NCBI RefSeq assembly: GCF_006438875.1
Contig: NZ_RCZH01000004.1
Span: 186,001 to 250,000 of the forward strand
Length of the DNA stretch: 64,000 nt
Direction: 5' to 3'
From: Flavobacterium pectinovorum
GTDB taxonomy: Bacteria; Bacteroidota; Bacteroidia; Flavobacteriales; Flavobacteriaceae
The number at the start of each line of letters is the position of its first letter. Position 1 is the stretch's first letter. Made by a program: the position numbers and the translations under genes. This document shows positions 41,235-50,903 of the stretch, piece after piece. Under the pieces are notes generated by a model. That model had not been told where the DNA came from, ran no database searches, and saw only the letters and a list, made by a program, of their open reading frames with translations.

Positions 41235-42146
41235 TTGGAAACCATACTTACCATTGAGAATCTTCACAAAAGATACGGGCGCATTCAAGCTCTAAAGGAT
41301 GTATCTTTTAAAATACAAAAAGGCCGTGTTTACGGTATTCTGGGACCTAACGGAAGTGGAAAATCAACTACTTTAGGAATTGTACTAAATGTTGTAAATA
41401 AAACTTCCGGTAATTATAGCTGGTTTGATGGAAAAATTCAAACTCATGAAGCCTTAAAAAAAGTAGGCGCTATTATAGAAAGACCTAACTTTTATCCGTA
41501 CATGACGGCGGAAGAAAACCTAAAATTGGTTTGCAAAATAAAAAGCATCAATTATTCTAAAATAAGCGAAAAACTGGATCTTGTAGGTTTAAGCGAAAGA
41601 AAAGACAGCAAGTTCAGTACTTTTTCGTTAGGAATGAAACAGCGTTTGGCAATAGCTTCGGCACTTTTAAATGATCCTGAAATTTTGATTTTAGACGAAC
41701 CTACGAATGGTTTGGATCCGCAGGGAATTCACCAGATTCGAGATATTATTAAAAAAATTGCCTCACAAGGAACGACAATTTTATTGGCTTCACATTTATT
41801 GGATGAAGTCGAAAAAGTATGTTCTCATGTGATTGTTTTAAGAAAAGGCGAAATTCTATATTCCGGTTCAGTTGATAGCATGTCTGCAAATGAAGGTTTC
41901 TTTGAACTTCAGGCCAATGATAATTTAGCATTAAAATCGGTTTTACAAAATCATGAAGCTGTTGACAGAATTACGGAAGAAGATGGGAAAATTTTGGTTT
42001 ACTTAAAATCAGACTTATCAGCTTCAGAACTAAATCAGTATTTATTTTCTAAAAATATTGCATTAAGTCATTTAGTAAAACGTAAAAACAGTCTGGAAGC
42101 ACAATTTTTAGAATTAACCAAAAACGCTACTACCAAAACCAACTAA
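41235..42146 (+). CDS. ABC transporter ATP-binding protein
   Basis: A 303-residue ATPase. Walker A is GILGPNGSGKSTT, the signature SLGMKQRLAIAS, Walker B LILDEPTNGLDP, and the switch His lies in LLASHLLDEVEK. The only start that keeps the conserved N-terminus is TTG at 41235 (METILTIENLHKRYG); no ATG occurs before Walker A. It pairs with the permease 3 nt downstream. Likely an ABC-2-type exporter, substrate unknown. Confidence 0.93.
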   Translation: METILTIENLHKRYGRIQALKDVSFKIQKGRVYGILGPNGSGKSTTLGIVLNVVNKTSGNYSWFDGKIQTHEALKKVGAIIERPNFYPYMTAEENLKLVCKIKSINYSKISEKLDLVGLSERKDSKFSTFSLGMKQRLAIASALLNDPEILILDEPTNGLDPQGIHQIRDIIKKIASQGTTILLASHLLDEVEKVCSHVIVLRKGEILYSGSVDSMSANEGFFELQANDNLALKSVLQNHEAVDRITEEDGKILVYLKSDLSASELNQYLFSKNIALSHLVKRKNSLEAQFLELTKNATTKTN

Positions 42147-42149
42147 GCC

Positions 42150-42986
42150 ATGAAAAGACTTATATCTATAGAATTACAAAAAATCTGGAAAAACAAAGCC
42201 AGTAAAGTCCTTACCTTAACTTATTTCATTTTACTTTCGTTTATTGCGTTAATCGCTTCGATAAAATTTGACATTGGTCCGTTTAAATTTCATGTGGCCG
42301 AAATGGGTATTTTTAACTTCCCATATATCTGGCATTTCAATACTTATGTTGCTGCATGGTTAAAATTTTTTCTGGCTATTGTTATCGTTTCCATGATGGC
42401 GAACGAATATAGCTACGGAACTTTAAAACAAAATTTAATTGACGGTTTAAGCAAAAAAGAATTTATTTTATCAAAATTCCTGACTGTAGTTCTTTTTGCA
42501 TTATGCTCGACCGTATTTGTTTTTGTGATGAGTTTAATTTTAGGTTTCAGCTTTTCATCTTATACAGAACTTGATGTCGTTTTTATGAATTTAGATTATC
42601 TATTAGCTTTTTTTGTAAAACTAATTGGTTTCTTTTCTTTCTGCTTATTTTTAGGAATTTTAGTAAAACGTTCTGCTTTTGCTTTGGGATTTCTATTGGT
42701 TTGGAGTATAATCGAAGGCGTTCTAAAGGGTCTTTTAGTTTTTAAAGTTTTCCCGGACAGTAATACAGGCGATTATATTATGCAATTTCTTCCTCTCGAA
42801 GCTATGTCTAATTTAATCATTGAACCTTTTTCAAGACTTTCGGTAATAAGAAGCATTGGAACCCAAATAGGGGTAGAAAATATTAAGGATTATAGCGTAC
42901 ACTATCTTTCTATTTTAATTGTTTTGGGCTGGACATTTTTATTTACATACTTTTCTTATAAATTATTAAAAAATCGAGATTTATAG
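42150..42986 (+). CDS. ABC-2 type transporter permease
   Basis: A 278-residue inner membrane protein with six hydrophobic segments; it begins MKRLISIELQKIWKNKASKV, the usual ABC-2 permease opening. MANEYSYGTLKQNLIDGLSKKEFILSK between segments is also typical (SYGT-x-K/R-x-x-L). It works with the preceding ATPase. The T9SS gene begins 13 nt after it and may share the transcript by chance of position. Confidence 0.9.
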   Translation: MKRLISIELQKIWKNKASKVLTLTYFILLSFIALIASIKFDIGPFKFHVAEMGIFNFPYIWHFNTYVAAWLKFFLAIVIVSMMANEYSYGTLKQNLIDGLSKKEFILSKFLTVVLFALCSTVFVFVMSLILGFSFSSYTELDVVFMNLDYLLAFFVKLIGFFSFCLFLGILVKRSAFALGFLLVWSIIEGVLKGLLVFKVFPDSNTGDYIMQFLPLEAMSNLIIEPFSRLSVIRSIGTQIGVENIKDYSVHYLSILIVLGWTFLFTYFSYKLLKNRDL

Positions 42987-42999
42987 TATATTTGCTTCT

Positions 43000-45330
43000 A
43001 TGAATCGTTATATATGCCTTTTACTTGTTCTTTTTCTAAGTTGCTTATCTTCTAAGATAAATGCACAGTATATAAGTATAAACGATCAAAAAACACCGCA
43101 AGAATTAATTGACAATATCTTAGTCAATAGTTCTTGCGTTTCTATTTCAAATACAACCGGAAGTGGAGATACTTTTACTCCGGGACAAAATAGTTTTGCC
43201 TATTTTAATGCAAATGGCAGCAGTTTTCCTTTTTCCGAAGGGGTCGTTTTAACGACTTCTACAAGTAGAAATGCAATTGGACCTTTTTTTACCAGTATTG
43301 GAGGTGGTAGTACAAATTGGATAGGTGACACTGACTTAAATCAAATTTTGGGAATTAATTCTATAAATGCTACTTCCTTAGAATTCGATTTTGTTCCACT
43401 AACTGATTTTCTTAGTTTCAATTATATTTTTGCTTCCAATGAATATCAATATTTTTTTCCCTGTCAATATTCAGATGGATTTGCTTTTTTAATAAAAGAA
43501 GCCGGAACCAGCGATCCTTATCAAAATCTAGCAGTTTTGCCCAATACTACTGAACCGGTTTCCTCAACTAAAGTTCGTCCAAAAATTGAACCTGGTAAAA
43601 CACCTAACGGAGATACATATGACGGTTGTGATGCTGTAAACGAAAACTATTTTAAAGGTTTAAACTCTGCGTCAAGCCCAATAAATTATGCAGGTCAAGT
43701 TATCGAAATGAACGCGCAAACTAAAGTAGTTGCAGGAAAAAAATACCATATAAAACTCGTTATTGCCGATGATGATAATCAATACTATGATTCAGCAGTT
43801 TTTCTTGAGGCAGGTAGTTTTTCATCTAAAATTGACTTTGGACCAGATCAGACATCCTTAAACAATGATCCGGTTTGTTACGGACAACCTATAATTTTAG
43901 ATACAAAATTAGCAAGCACTTATGATTATAAATGGTATAAAGACGGTGTGTTAATTAATGGTGCAAACGGTCCAAAATATACTCCAACACAATCTGGAAC
44001 CTATAAAGTTGTAGCTACGCTAACACCATCAATTTGTGTACTAACAGGACAGATTACGCTTGAATTTGCTGCAGAAATTTTATCAACAGATACTTCTTTA
44101 ATTCAATGTGACGATAATACCGATGGAATTAATGTTTTTGACTTAACAAAAGTTGATAACATTGTAAAAAACAATGTTTCTGAAATTGCAAACAAGGGTT
44201 ATTACGAACAATTAGCAGACGCTCAAAACAAGACAAATCCTATTTTAACTCCGGAAAAATATACTAACAAAACACCCAATCAAATTGTCTTTGCAAGAAT
44301 CGAGAATAAATACGGATGTTACAAAACGGCTGAAGTAACATTACAAATTTCAGCTTCAACAATTCCAACTCAAAATCCAATTGCAACTTGTGATCAAGAT
44401 GATAAACAAGATGGTTTTTACCAATTTGATCTTGCCGCCGAAGTTACTCCACAAGTTCTTACGGGCTTACCAAACGGACTAGTACCTTATTACTACCTCA
44501 CTCAAAATGATGCTTTAACTGACACAAACAGGTTGCCAAATCTCTTTAAAAACACTACTGCTTTTAATCAGACCATTTATGTACGAATTATTAACGGACC
44601 AGATTGTTACGGCATTACAACTGTGCCGCTTGTTGTAAATACTTTTGATCCGCCTAACTTTCAAGATGAATCCAAAATTTTATGCAAAGGAGATGATATA
44701 ATATTAGCTGTTGCAACAGGATTTAGCAGTTATTTATGGAATACTGGCAGCGACCAAAATCAAATCGATGTTGATGTGGCCGGAGATTATTCTGTAACTG
44801 TAAAAGATGCCAATGGTTGTGAGAAAACTAAAAAATTTAAGTTAATTGGATCTGAACCTGCAATAATAACAAACGTGGTTGTAAAAGACTTTTCGGGAGC
44901 TGACAACTCCGTTTCAATAGAATATACAGGAACTGGAAATTATGAATTCTCAATAGACAGAATTGCTTATCAAGACAGCCCAACGTTTACAAAAGTAACT
45001 CCTGGTATATACAACGCAGTTGCAAGAGACAAAAATGGATGCGGTATATCTAATACCTTTTTATTCTATGTTCTGGATTATCCACGGTTTTTTACACCTA
45101 ACGGAGATGGATTTAATGATCTATGGTTTGTAAAAGATTTCGATCAGCTTCCGCCTTATAAAGTATCTATTTTTGACCGTTACGGAAAACTATTGAAACA
45201 AATGGACCAAAACAGTGCAGGCTGGAATGGAACTTATAGTGGTCAGCAACTACCATCAGACGACTATTGGTTTACCTTAATTCTTGAAAACGGAACAGGT
45301 ATTAAAGGTCATTTTAGCTTAAAGAGATAA
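43000..45330 (+). CDS. T9SS type B secreted protein with choice-of-anchor L domain
   Basis: A 776-residue exported protein. Signal peptide (ending SSKINAQ), then a choice-of-anchor L-type domain (about residues 55-275, with FNYIFASNEYQYFFPCQYSDG and HIKLVIADDDNQYYDSAVFLEAG). Two or three immunoglobulin-like segments follow. The C-terminal gliding-motility-type sorting domain begins YPRFFTPNGDGFNDLW. The type IX system should export it and either release it or attach it to the surface. The role may be adhesion (inference). Confidence 0.9.
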   Translation: MNRYICLLLVLFLSCLSSKINAQYISINDQKTPQELIDNILVNSSCVSISNTTGSGDTFTPGQNSFAYFNANGSSFPFSEGVVLTTSTSRNAIGPFFTSIGGGSTNWIGDTDLNQILGINSINATSLEFDFVPLTDFLSFNYIFASNEYQYFFPCQYSDGFAFLIKEAGTSDPYQNLAVLPNTTEPVSSTKVRPKIEPGKTPNGDTYDGCDAVNENYFKGLNSASSPINYAGQVIEMNAQTKVVAGKKYHIKLVIADDDNQYYDSAVFLEAGSFSSKIDFGPDQTSLNNDPVCYGQPIILDTKLASTYDYKWYKDGVLINGANGPKYTPTQSGTYKVVATLTPSICVLTGQITLEFAAEILSTDTSLIQCDDNTDGINVFDLTKVDNIVKNNVSEIANKGYYEQLADAQNKTNPILTPEKYTNKTPNQIVFARIENKYGCYKTAEVTLQISASTIPTQNPIATCDQDDKQDGFYQFDLAAEVTPQVLTGLPNGLVPYYYLTQNDALTDTNRLPNLFKNTTAFNQTIYVRIINGPDCYGITTVPLVVNTFDPPNFQDESKILCKGDDIILAVATGFSSYLWNTGSDQNQIDVDVAGDYSVTVKDANGCEKTKKFKLIGSEPAIITNVVVKDFSGADNSVSIEYTGTGNYEFSIDRIAYQDSPTFTKVTPGIYNAVARDKNGCGISNTFLFYVLDYPRFFTPNGDGFNDLWFVKDFDQLPPYKVSIFDRYGKLLKQMDQNSAGWNGTYSGQQLPSDDYWFTLILENGTGIKGHFSLKR

Positions 45331-45526
45331 TTTTGCTGAAATTCCAAATTTAGAAAATTTCAAATTACCATATATTTCTTTATAAAAATTCAGATTTAAG
45401 GAATTCCAATCCATAGTTTAGAATCCACATTTAAGAAGCCCAGAATCGAAACATATCACTTTATAAACAAATTGGATTTGAGAAATCTTAAATTCCAGTT
45501 CTTCTCCTAAATTCCAGTTCTAACAT
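45331..45526. other. Spacer rich in AATTCCA units
   Basis: No gene is seen. Many AATTCCA/GAATTCCAA-like fragments (e.g. near 45341, 45401, 45491 and 45511) make it a decayed version of the hairpin family intact at 49698-49781. Confidence 0.5.
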
Positions 45527-45565
45527 AAAAAAATCCCAAACTCCATTAAGGAATTTGGGATTTTT
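45527..45565. terminator. Two-way terminator between the T9SS gene and typA
   Basis: AAATCCCAAA and TTTGGGATTT pair (arms at 45531-45540 and 45554-45563) with A-run before and T-run after, between convergent genes. Confidence 0.85.
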
Positions 45566-45583
45566 ATATTGAAAATTAAATTC

Positions 45584-47380
45584 TTAGAATTTAAATCTTT
45601 TTCTATCAGTTTCTGTCAAATAGATTTTTCTCAAACGAATAGATTTTGGTGTAACCTCTACATATTCATCTTTTTGAATGTACTCTAAAGCTTCTTCAAG
45701 AGAGAAAATAATTGGCGGGATGATTCTTGCTTTTTCATCATTTCCAGAAGAACGAACGTTTGATTGTTTTTTCTCTTTAGTTACGTTTACACACATATCA
45801 TCAGCACGAGAGTTTTCTCCAATTACCTGACCTTCGTAAATCTCAGCATTTGGTTCAACAAAAAACTTACCACGATCTTGCAATTTATCGATAGAATAAG
45901 GAATCGCTTTTCCTTTTTCCATAGAAATCAATGAACCTTTGTTACGTCCGGCAATTTCTCCTTTGTAAGGTTCGTATCCAATAAAACGGTGAGCCATAAT
46001 AGCCTCACCAGCTGTTGCAGTAAGCAATTGATTACGCAATCCAATAATTCCACGTGATGGAATATTAAATTTAATGATCATGCGTTCCCCTTTAGTTTCC
46101 ATACTCAACATTTCTCCTTTACGGAAAGAAACAAACTCTACTGCTCTACCTGAAAGTGATTCTGGTAAGTCGATAGTTAATTCCTCAATTGGCTCACATT
46201 TTTTACCATCAATTTCTTTGATGATAACTTGTGGCTGACCAATTTGCAACTCATACCCTTCTCTTCTCATTGTTTCAATAAGAACAGATAAGTGAAGTAC
46301 TCCACGACCAAAAACCATGAATTTATCCGCAGAATCAGTTTCACCTAACTTCATCGCTAAGTTTTTCTCTAATTCTTTTGTCAATCTTTCTCTAATATGA
46401 CGAGAAGTTACAAATTTACCTTCTTTACCAAAGAAAGGTGAATCGTTTATTGTAAACAACATACTCATTGTTGGCTCATCAATTGCGATAGTTTGTAAAG
46501 CTTCAGGATTTTCAAAATCAGCGATTGTATCTCCAATTTCAAAACCTTCAACTCCAATAATCGCACAAATATCACCAGCAATAACTTCTTCTACTTTTTT
46601 ACGTCCAAGACCTTCAAAAGTATGTAATTCTTTAATTCTTGATTTTATTACTTTACCATCTCTTTTTACCAAAGAAATTGGCATACCTTCTTTAAGAATT
46701 CCTCTTTCAAGACGACCAATAGCAATACGACCTGTAAAGGCTGAGAAATCTAAAGAAGTAATCAACATCTGTGGTGTTCCTTCAGAAACTTTAGGAGCTG
46801 GTACATTTGCAACAACCATATCCAATAATGCTTCAACATTATCAGTTACGTTTTCCCAATGATCAGACATCCAGTTATTTTTAGCAGAACCATAAACAGT
46901 TGGGAAATCCAATTGCCATTCTTCAGCACCTAATTCAAACATTAAGTCAAAAACTTTTTCATGAACTTCTTCAGGAGTACAGTTTTCTTTATCAACTTTG
47001 TTGATAACAACACATGGCTTAAGACCTAAGTCAATAGCTTTTTGTAATACAAAACGAGTTTGTGGCATTGGACCTTCAAAAGCATCCACTAGCAAACATA
47101 CACCATCGGCCATGTTCAATACACGTTCTACTTCACCTCCAAAATCCGCGTGGCCAGGAGTATCGATAATATTGATTTTTGTTCCTTTATATTGAACCGA
47201 AACGTTTTTAGAAGTAATAGTAATACCTCTCTCACGCTCTAAATCGTTATTATCAAGAATTAAATCACCTGTATTTTCGTTGTCACGAAATAATTGACAG
47301 TGATACATAATTTTATCAACCAAAGTGGTTTTACCGTGATCGACGTGGGCAATAATTGCAATATTTCTAATAGATTCCAT
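45584..47380 (-). CDS. typA: GTP-binding protein TypA/BipA
   Basis: A 598-residue ribosome-binding translational GTPase. G1 [10 protein letters not shown]2 region [11 protein letters not shown]3 [11 protein letters not shown]4 NKVDKENC and G5 GSAKNNWMS are all present. They are followed by EF-Tu domain 2, the EF-G-like domain and the BipA-specific C-terminal domain ([15 protein letters not shown]). It acts in large subunit assembly and stress adaptation. It has a -7 box TACCTTTG (minus strand, 47400-47407). Confidence 0.97.
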   Translation of the reverse strand: MESIRNIAIIAHVDHGKTTLVDKIMYHCQLFRDNENTGDLILDNNDLERERGITITSKNVSVQYKGTKINIIDTPGHADFGGEVERVLNMADGVCLLVDAFEGPMPQTRFVLQKAIDLGLKPCVVINKVDKENCTPEEVHEKVFDLMFELGAEEWQLDFPTVYGSAKNNWMSDHWENVTDNVEALLDMVVANVPAPKVSEGTPQMLITSLDFSAFTGRIAIGRLERGILKEGMPISLVKRDGKVIKSRIKELHTFEGLGRKKVEEVIAGDICAIIGVEGFEIGDTIADFENPEALQTIAIDEPTMSMLFTINDSPFFGKEGKFVTSRHIRERLTKELEKNLAMKLGETDSADKFMVFGRGVLHLSVLIETMRREGYELQIGQPQVIIKEIDGKKCEPIEELTIDLPESLSGRAVEFVSFRKGEMLSMETKGERMIIKFNIPSRGIIGLRNQLLTATAGEAIMAHRFIGYEPYKGEIAGRNKGSLISMEKGKAIPYSIDKLQDRGKFFVEPNAEIYEGQVIGENSRADDMCVNVTKEKKQSNVRSSGNDEKARIIPPIIFSLEEALEYIQKDEYVEVTPKSIRLRKIYLTETDRKRFKF

Positions 47381-47399
47381 CTGTGATTTTTAATGGGTG

Positions 47400-47407
47400 C
47401 AAAGGTA
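47400..47407 (-). promoter_or_regulatory. -7 box of typA
   Basis: On the minus strand TACCTTTG, 19 bp before the ATG. Confidence 0.6.
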
Positions 47408-47548
47408 CACTTTATTTTGATATAAAAAACGTTTCTGGGATAGTTTGCGTATATACAAGTCATTAGTTCATCAAAAACAGCATTAATTTAAGTGTAATTT
47501 GAACTTTTCTTATTGTTTAATTATACTTAATTTAACTATATTTGAGTA

Positions 47549-49258
47549 ATGAAAAGTAAAACTATCCAAATTACTCTAGTCTATATTATCATATCGTTAT
47601 TTATGGCGATTGTCTGTCATAAAATACTTACTACTTATTTTTCCAATACCGAATATTATTTAGTTTTTTTCTTTAAAGATATTTTTTTCATCATAAGTAC
47701 AGCTCTATTCTTCAACTACATACTATCCAAAAACGAGAAAAAAAACATTGCAGTTTTCAAAAAATTAAAAGAATCAAATGAAGAAATTAAAGAATCAAAT
47801 GAAAAATATGACATTGTAGCAAAAGCAACAAGTGATACAATTTGGGATTGGAAAATTCAGGAAGACAGCATTAATTGGAATAAAGGAATCGAAGGGATTT
47901 TTGGCTATAATCCAGCCGAAGTCGGAAAGACATCAAAATGGTGGTTTGACAAAATTCATCCTGAAGACAGCATTAGAATGTCTATTAAATTATACTCTTT
48001 TATCGAGCAAAAAACAGAGAAATGGCAAGATCAATATCGTTTCAGATGTGCCGACGGAAGCTATAAATATGTTCTGGACAGAGGTTTTTTATTAAAAGAC
48101 GAAAACGGAAGAGCCATCAGAATGATTGGAGCCATTCAGGATATTACAAAACAAAAAGAAGAAGAACAGCGATTAAAACTTTTAGAAACGGTAATCACAC
48201 AATCCAAAGATTCTATATTAATTACAGAAGCAAATTCAGCAGATCGCAGAATACCAAAAATAGTATATGTAAACCCGGCGTTTTCACAAATGTCAGGATA
48301 TCAATCCAATGAGATTATTGGAAAATCCCCAAATATTTTCAAAGGTCCTAAATCTGACTCTGAGGAATTAAAAAAACTTCTTAGAGCTATAAAAAATGAA
48401 GAGGAATGCCTAATCGAAACCATTAGTTACACTAAGAAAAAGGAAGAATACTATGTCCGATTTTCCATGATTCCAATTTTTAATAATGAAGGAATTATTT
48501 CGCACTGGATCTCCATACAAAGAGACATTACAGACGAAAAGAAACTCGAAACAGAAAAAGAACATTTGATTCGCGAGCTAACTCAAAACAATAAAGATTT
48601 AAAACAATTTTCTTATATCACATCGCACAACCTAAGAGCTCCATTATCTAATTTAATAGGACTGTTAAATCTTATCGAGGATATTCCGATAGGAAATGAA
48701 GAGCTTGAAGAAATTTTGACCGGTTTCACTAAATCTACACATTTATTAAACGAAACTATAAATGATTTAGTAAAAGTGATCATCATTAAAGACAACCCAT
48801 CGATGCAAAAAGAGGAAGTTTCTTTAAAAGAGGTTTTCGAAAATGTATTTAGTCAACTATCATTTCAAATTGAACTGCATAAACCAATTATCAAACTAAA
48901 ATTTGATCGGGTTCCATTATTAAACACTAATAAAGCTTACATTGAAAGTATTTTACTTAATTTGCTCACTAATTCAATAAAATATAAATCAGAGAATAGA
49001 AAATTAAAAATTTCTATTACTGCAGAACAAATAGATCACAAAGCGATACTAACTTTTAAGGACAACGGAATTGGAATTGACTTAGAAAGAAATCGTGATA
49101 AAGTTTTTGGACTATACCAAAGATTCCATAATTACCCGGATAGTAAAGGACTAGGGTTATATCTTGTAAAGTCACAGGTTGAAACCATGGGAGGAACAAT
49201 CAGCATCGACAGTGAAGTCAATAAAGGCACCACGTTTACAATAACATTTAAAAATTAA
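47549..49258 (+). CDS. Membrane PAS-domain hybrid-type histidine kinase (no receiver)
   Basis: A 569-residue sensor kinase. Two N-terminal membrane helices (about 8-26 and 38-58), a short coiled coil with a repeated EESNEK-like motif, and PAS 1 (about 90-210, ending GAIQDITKQKEEE). PAS 2 follows (about 212-335, ending SIQRDITDEKKLE). The phospho-acceptor His is in SYITSHNLRAPLSNLIGLL (near 359). The ATPase domain has LNLLTNSIKYKSENR, KDNGIGIDLE and SKGLGLYLVKSQ. It is coupled to the CheY-like gene 4 nt downstream. Confidence 0.93.
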   Translation: MKSKTIQITLVYIIISLFMAIVCHKILTTYFSNTEYYLVFFFKDIFFIISTALFFNYILSKNEKKNIAVFKKLKESNEEIKESNEKYDIVAKATSDTIWDWKIQEDSINWNKGIEGIFGYNPAEVGKTSKWWFDKIHPEDSIRMSIKLYSFIEQKTEKWQDQYRFRCADGSYKYVLDRGFLLKDENGRAIRMIGAIQDITKQKEEEQRLKLLETVITQSKDSILITEANSADRRIPKIVYVNPAFSQMSGYQSNEIIGKSPNIFKGPKSDSEELKKLLRAIKNEEECLIETISYTKKKEEYYVRFSMIPIFNNEGIISHWISIQRDITDEKKLETEKEHLIRELTQNNKDLKQFSYITSHNLRAPLSNLIGLLNLIEDIPIGNEELEEILTGFTKSTHLLNETINDLVKVIIIKDNPSMQKEEVSLKEVFENVFSQLSFQIELHKPIIKLKFDRVPLLNTNKAYIESILLNLLTNSIKYKSENRKLKISITAEQIDHKAILTFKDNGIGIDLERNRDKVFGLYQRFHNYPDSKGLGLYLVKSQVETMGGTISIDSEVNKGTTFTITFKN

Positions 49259-49262
49259 AATC

Positions 49263-49679
49263 ATGCTCGAACAAATTCTGTGCATTGACGATGACCCTAT
49301 CACATTGATGTTATGCAAAAAAGTAATTGCAAAATCCGAATTTTCGAATGAAATTATTACGGCTCAAAACGGAGAAGAAGCTCTTCATCACTTCAACAAC
49401 TTAAAATATACCAACAATAAAAACAAGGTTAACAAAAAACCCGAACTGATTTTTCTGGACCTAAACATGCCCGTTATGGGCGGTTGGGAGTTTTTAGATC
49501 ATTTTACTTCTGCAGATTACGCCGAATTCAACAAAACAGCAAATGTCATTGTTTTATCTTCTACAATTGATCCTGACGATTTAGCCAAAGCCAAAAAATA
49601 TCCAATCATAATTGATTTTCTTTCAAAACCTATCACACAACCCATGCTGGAATATCTTAAAAAGAAAATCGACATTTAA
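49263..49679 (+). CDS. CheY-like response regulator
   Basis: A 138-residue single receiver domain. Acidic pocket CIDDDPITLMLC, phospho-acceptor Asp in ELIFLDLNMPVMGGWEFL, Thr/Ser in VIVLSSTIDP and Lys in FLSKPITQPML. There is no output domain, so it acts through protein contact. It is cotranscribed with the PAS kinase, its likely phospho-donor. Confidence 0.94.
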   Translation: MLEQILCIDDDPITLMLCKKVIAKSEFSNEIITAQNGEEALHHFNNLKYTNNKNKVNKKPELIFLDLNMPVMGGWEFLDHFTSADYAEFNKTANVIVLSSTIDPDDLAKAKKYPIIIDFLSKPITQPMLEYLKKKIDI

Positions 49680-49697
49680 TTCCCTACGGGAATAAAT

Positions 49698-49781
49698 TCC
49701 AAATAAAAAATTCCAAATTCCAATATTGATCGCCTAAGTTAATCAAGCGTAAATATTGGAATTTGGAATTTTTTATTTGGA
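49698..49781. repeat. Perfect 30-bp-arm hairpin of TTCCAAATT units
   Basis: The arms at 49698-49727 and 49752-49781 are perfect complements. They consist of TTCCAAA units, with a 24-nt loop containing CGCC...AAGCG. It lies just after the response regulator gene. Confidence 0.9.
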
Positions 49782-49861
49782 TATTCTACTTAAAAATGGT
49801 TCAAACACAAAAACCTGTAGGGAAACATAAAACATTTTGTATTGTAAATAATTTTATCCCA

Positions 49862-49995
49862 AAGCACGCTAAGTCATCCATCTGTAATGTGCATACAAAT
49901 ACAAAGTTCACAAAGCTTTATCTAGATCTAGCTTTATGAACTTTGTATTTGCATGCATAAAGTAAAATTAAATCTTAGTGCCCTTTGCGGTAAAA
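49862..49995. repeat. Nested hairpins CAAAG...CTAAG / ACAAAGTTCA
   Basis: The inner arms GCATACAAATACAAAGTTCA and TGAACTTTGTATTTGCATGC (about 49890-49953) pair with few mismatches. Around them lie AAAGCACGCTAAG (left) and CTTAGTGCCCTTTG (right), which pair imperfectly. No gene is present between 49680 and 50113. Confidence 0.75.
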
Positions 49996-50062
49996 TTCAT
50001 CCCTAATTTATAGCTCCACAGGTTTTAGCGTTGATCCTTAAATTCTGCTTTGACTTTTAAAC

Positions 50063-50089
50063 AAAAAAAAGTCCTCAAAAGAGGACTTT
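50063..50089 (-). terminator. Terminator of rpsT
   Basis: On the minus strand AAGTCCTC-TTTT-GAGGACTT followed by a T8 run; stem of 8 bp. Confidence 0.9.
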
Positions 50090-50113
50090 ATATTTTTAGG
50101 AAATTGTAGTTAA

Positions 50114-50365
50114 TTACAATTTAGCAACATGTTTAGTTAATTTAGACTTCAAGTTAGAAGCTTTATTATCATGAATGATGTTCTTTTTAGCTAATTTATC
50201 AATCATAGAAATTACAGTTGATAATTTTGAAGAAGCATCAGCTTTATCAGTAGCTAATCTTAACGCTTTAATAGCATTACGAGTAGTTTTATGCTGATAT
50301 CTGTTAAGAACTCTTCTTTTTTCGTTACTTCTGATTCTTTTTAATGCTGACTTATGATTTGCCAT
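50114..50365 (-). CDS. rpsT: 30S ribosomal protein S20
   Basis: An 83-residue basic protein that binds 16S rRNA. It begins MANHKSALKRIRSNEKRRVL, the family signature, and ends KSKLTKHVAKL. The length is normal. It follows three tRNA-Glu genes on the same strand and has its own terminator. Confidence 0.97.
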   Translation of the reverse strand: MANHKSALKRIRSNEKRRVLNRYQHKTTRNAIKALRLATDKADASSKLSTVISMIDKLAKKNIIHDNKASNLKSKLTKHVAKL

Positions 50366-50520
50366 TTTCTTTTAATTTTAGATGTAATAATTATTATATA
50401 TACTAGTTAAAAAAGAAAAACCTCCCACAATTGCATAACAATCACTTTGGTTTTAACTAATAAAACAAAAATCGAGACACCAACTTTTATTTTATAAAAC
50501 TTATTCACAACTAATTTCAG

Positions 50521-50592
50521 TAGTCTGTAAGGGAATCGAACCCCTGTTACCAGGACGAAAGCCTGGAGTCCTAACCCCTAGACGAACAGACC
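50521..50592 (-). tRNA. tRNA-Glu (TTC), divergent copy
   Basis: The acceptor arms GGTCTGT/ACAGACT pair (first pair G-U), the anticodon loop CTTTCGT gives TTC, and the T arm is GGGGTTCGATTCCC-like. CCA is not encoded. It differs from the two identical neighbours in the acceptor stem, anticodon stem and T stem. Confidence 0.93.
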
Positions 50593-50635
50593 ATATTCTT
50601 CTAAGTTTTCTTCAATTTTTAAAAATTGAATATTG

Positions 50636-50707
50636 TAGCCCGTAGCGGAATCGAACCGCTCTTACATGGATGAAAACCATGCGTCCTAACCGATAGACGA
50701 ACGGGCC
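50636..50707 (-). tRNA. tRNA-Glu (TTC), copy 2
   Basis: Acceptor GGCCCGT/ACGGGCT, anticodon loop TTTTCAT with TTC, T arm GCGGTTCGATTCCGC. Identical over 72 nt to the copy at 50755. CCA is not encoded. Confidence 0.95.
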
Positions 50708-50754
50708 ATTTTTATTCTCAATATTTAAAGAACAATTTTGCACAAAAAAAGTAG

Positions 50755-50826
50755 TAGCCCGTAGCGGAATCGAACCGCTCTTACATGGATGAAAACCATG
50801 CGTCCTAACCGATAGACGAACGGGCC
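50755..50826 (-). tRNA. tRNA-Glu (TTC), copy 1
   Basis: Same 72-nt sequence as 50636-50707, transcribed first of the three. CCA is not encoded. Confidence 0.95.
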
Positions 50827-50903
50827 TGCTTCTCTAATGCGGATGCAAAAATACAACTATTTTTAAGATGTACAATACCTGATGCAAAAAAAAATAAAAA
50901 AAA

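Noticed and set aside
41230..41237. TAAATTTG at the start of the ABC ATPase as its -7 box
   Set aside because: It overlaps the TTG start codon, so transcription from it would begin inside the coding sequence; it is more likely a chance match.
47549..49679. Hybrid kinase with frameshifted receiver
   Set aside because: The kinase and the CheY-like gene each have proper ends and a 4-nt gap, so they are two normal genes rather than a broken fusion.
50636..50826. Duplicate tRNA-Glu genes as an assembly error
   Set aside because: The flanking sequences of the two identical copies differ (ATTTTTATTC versus TGCTTCTCTA), so they are separate real loci.
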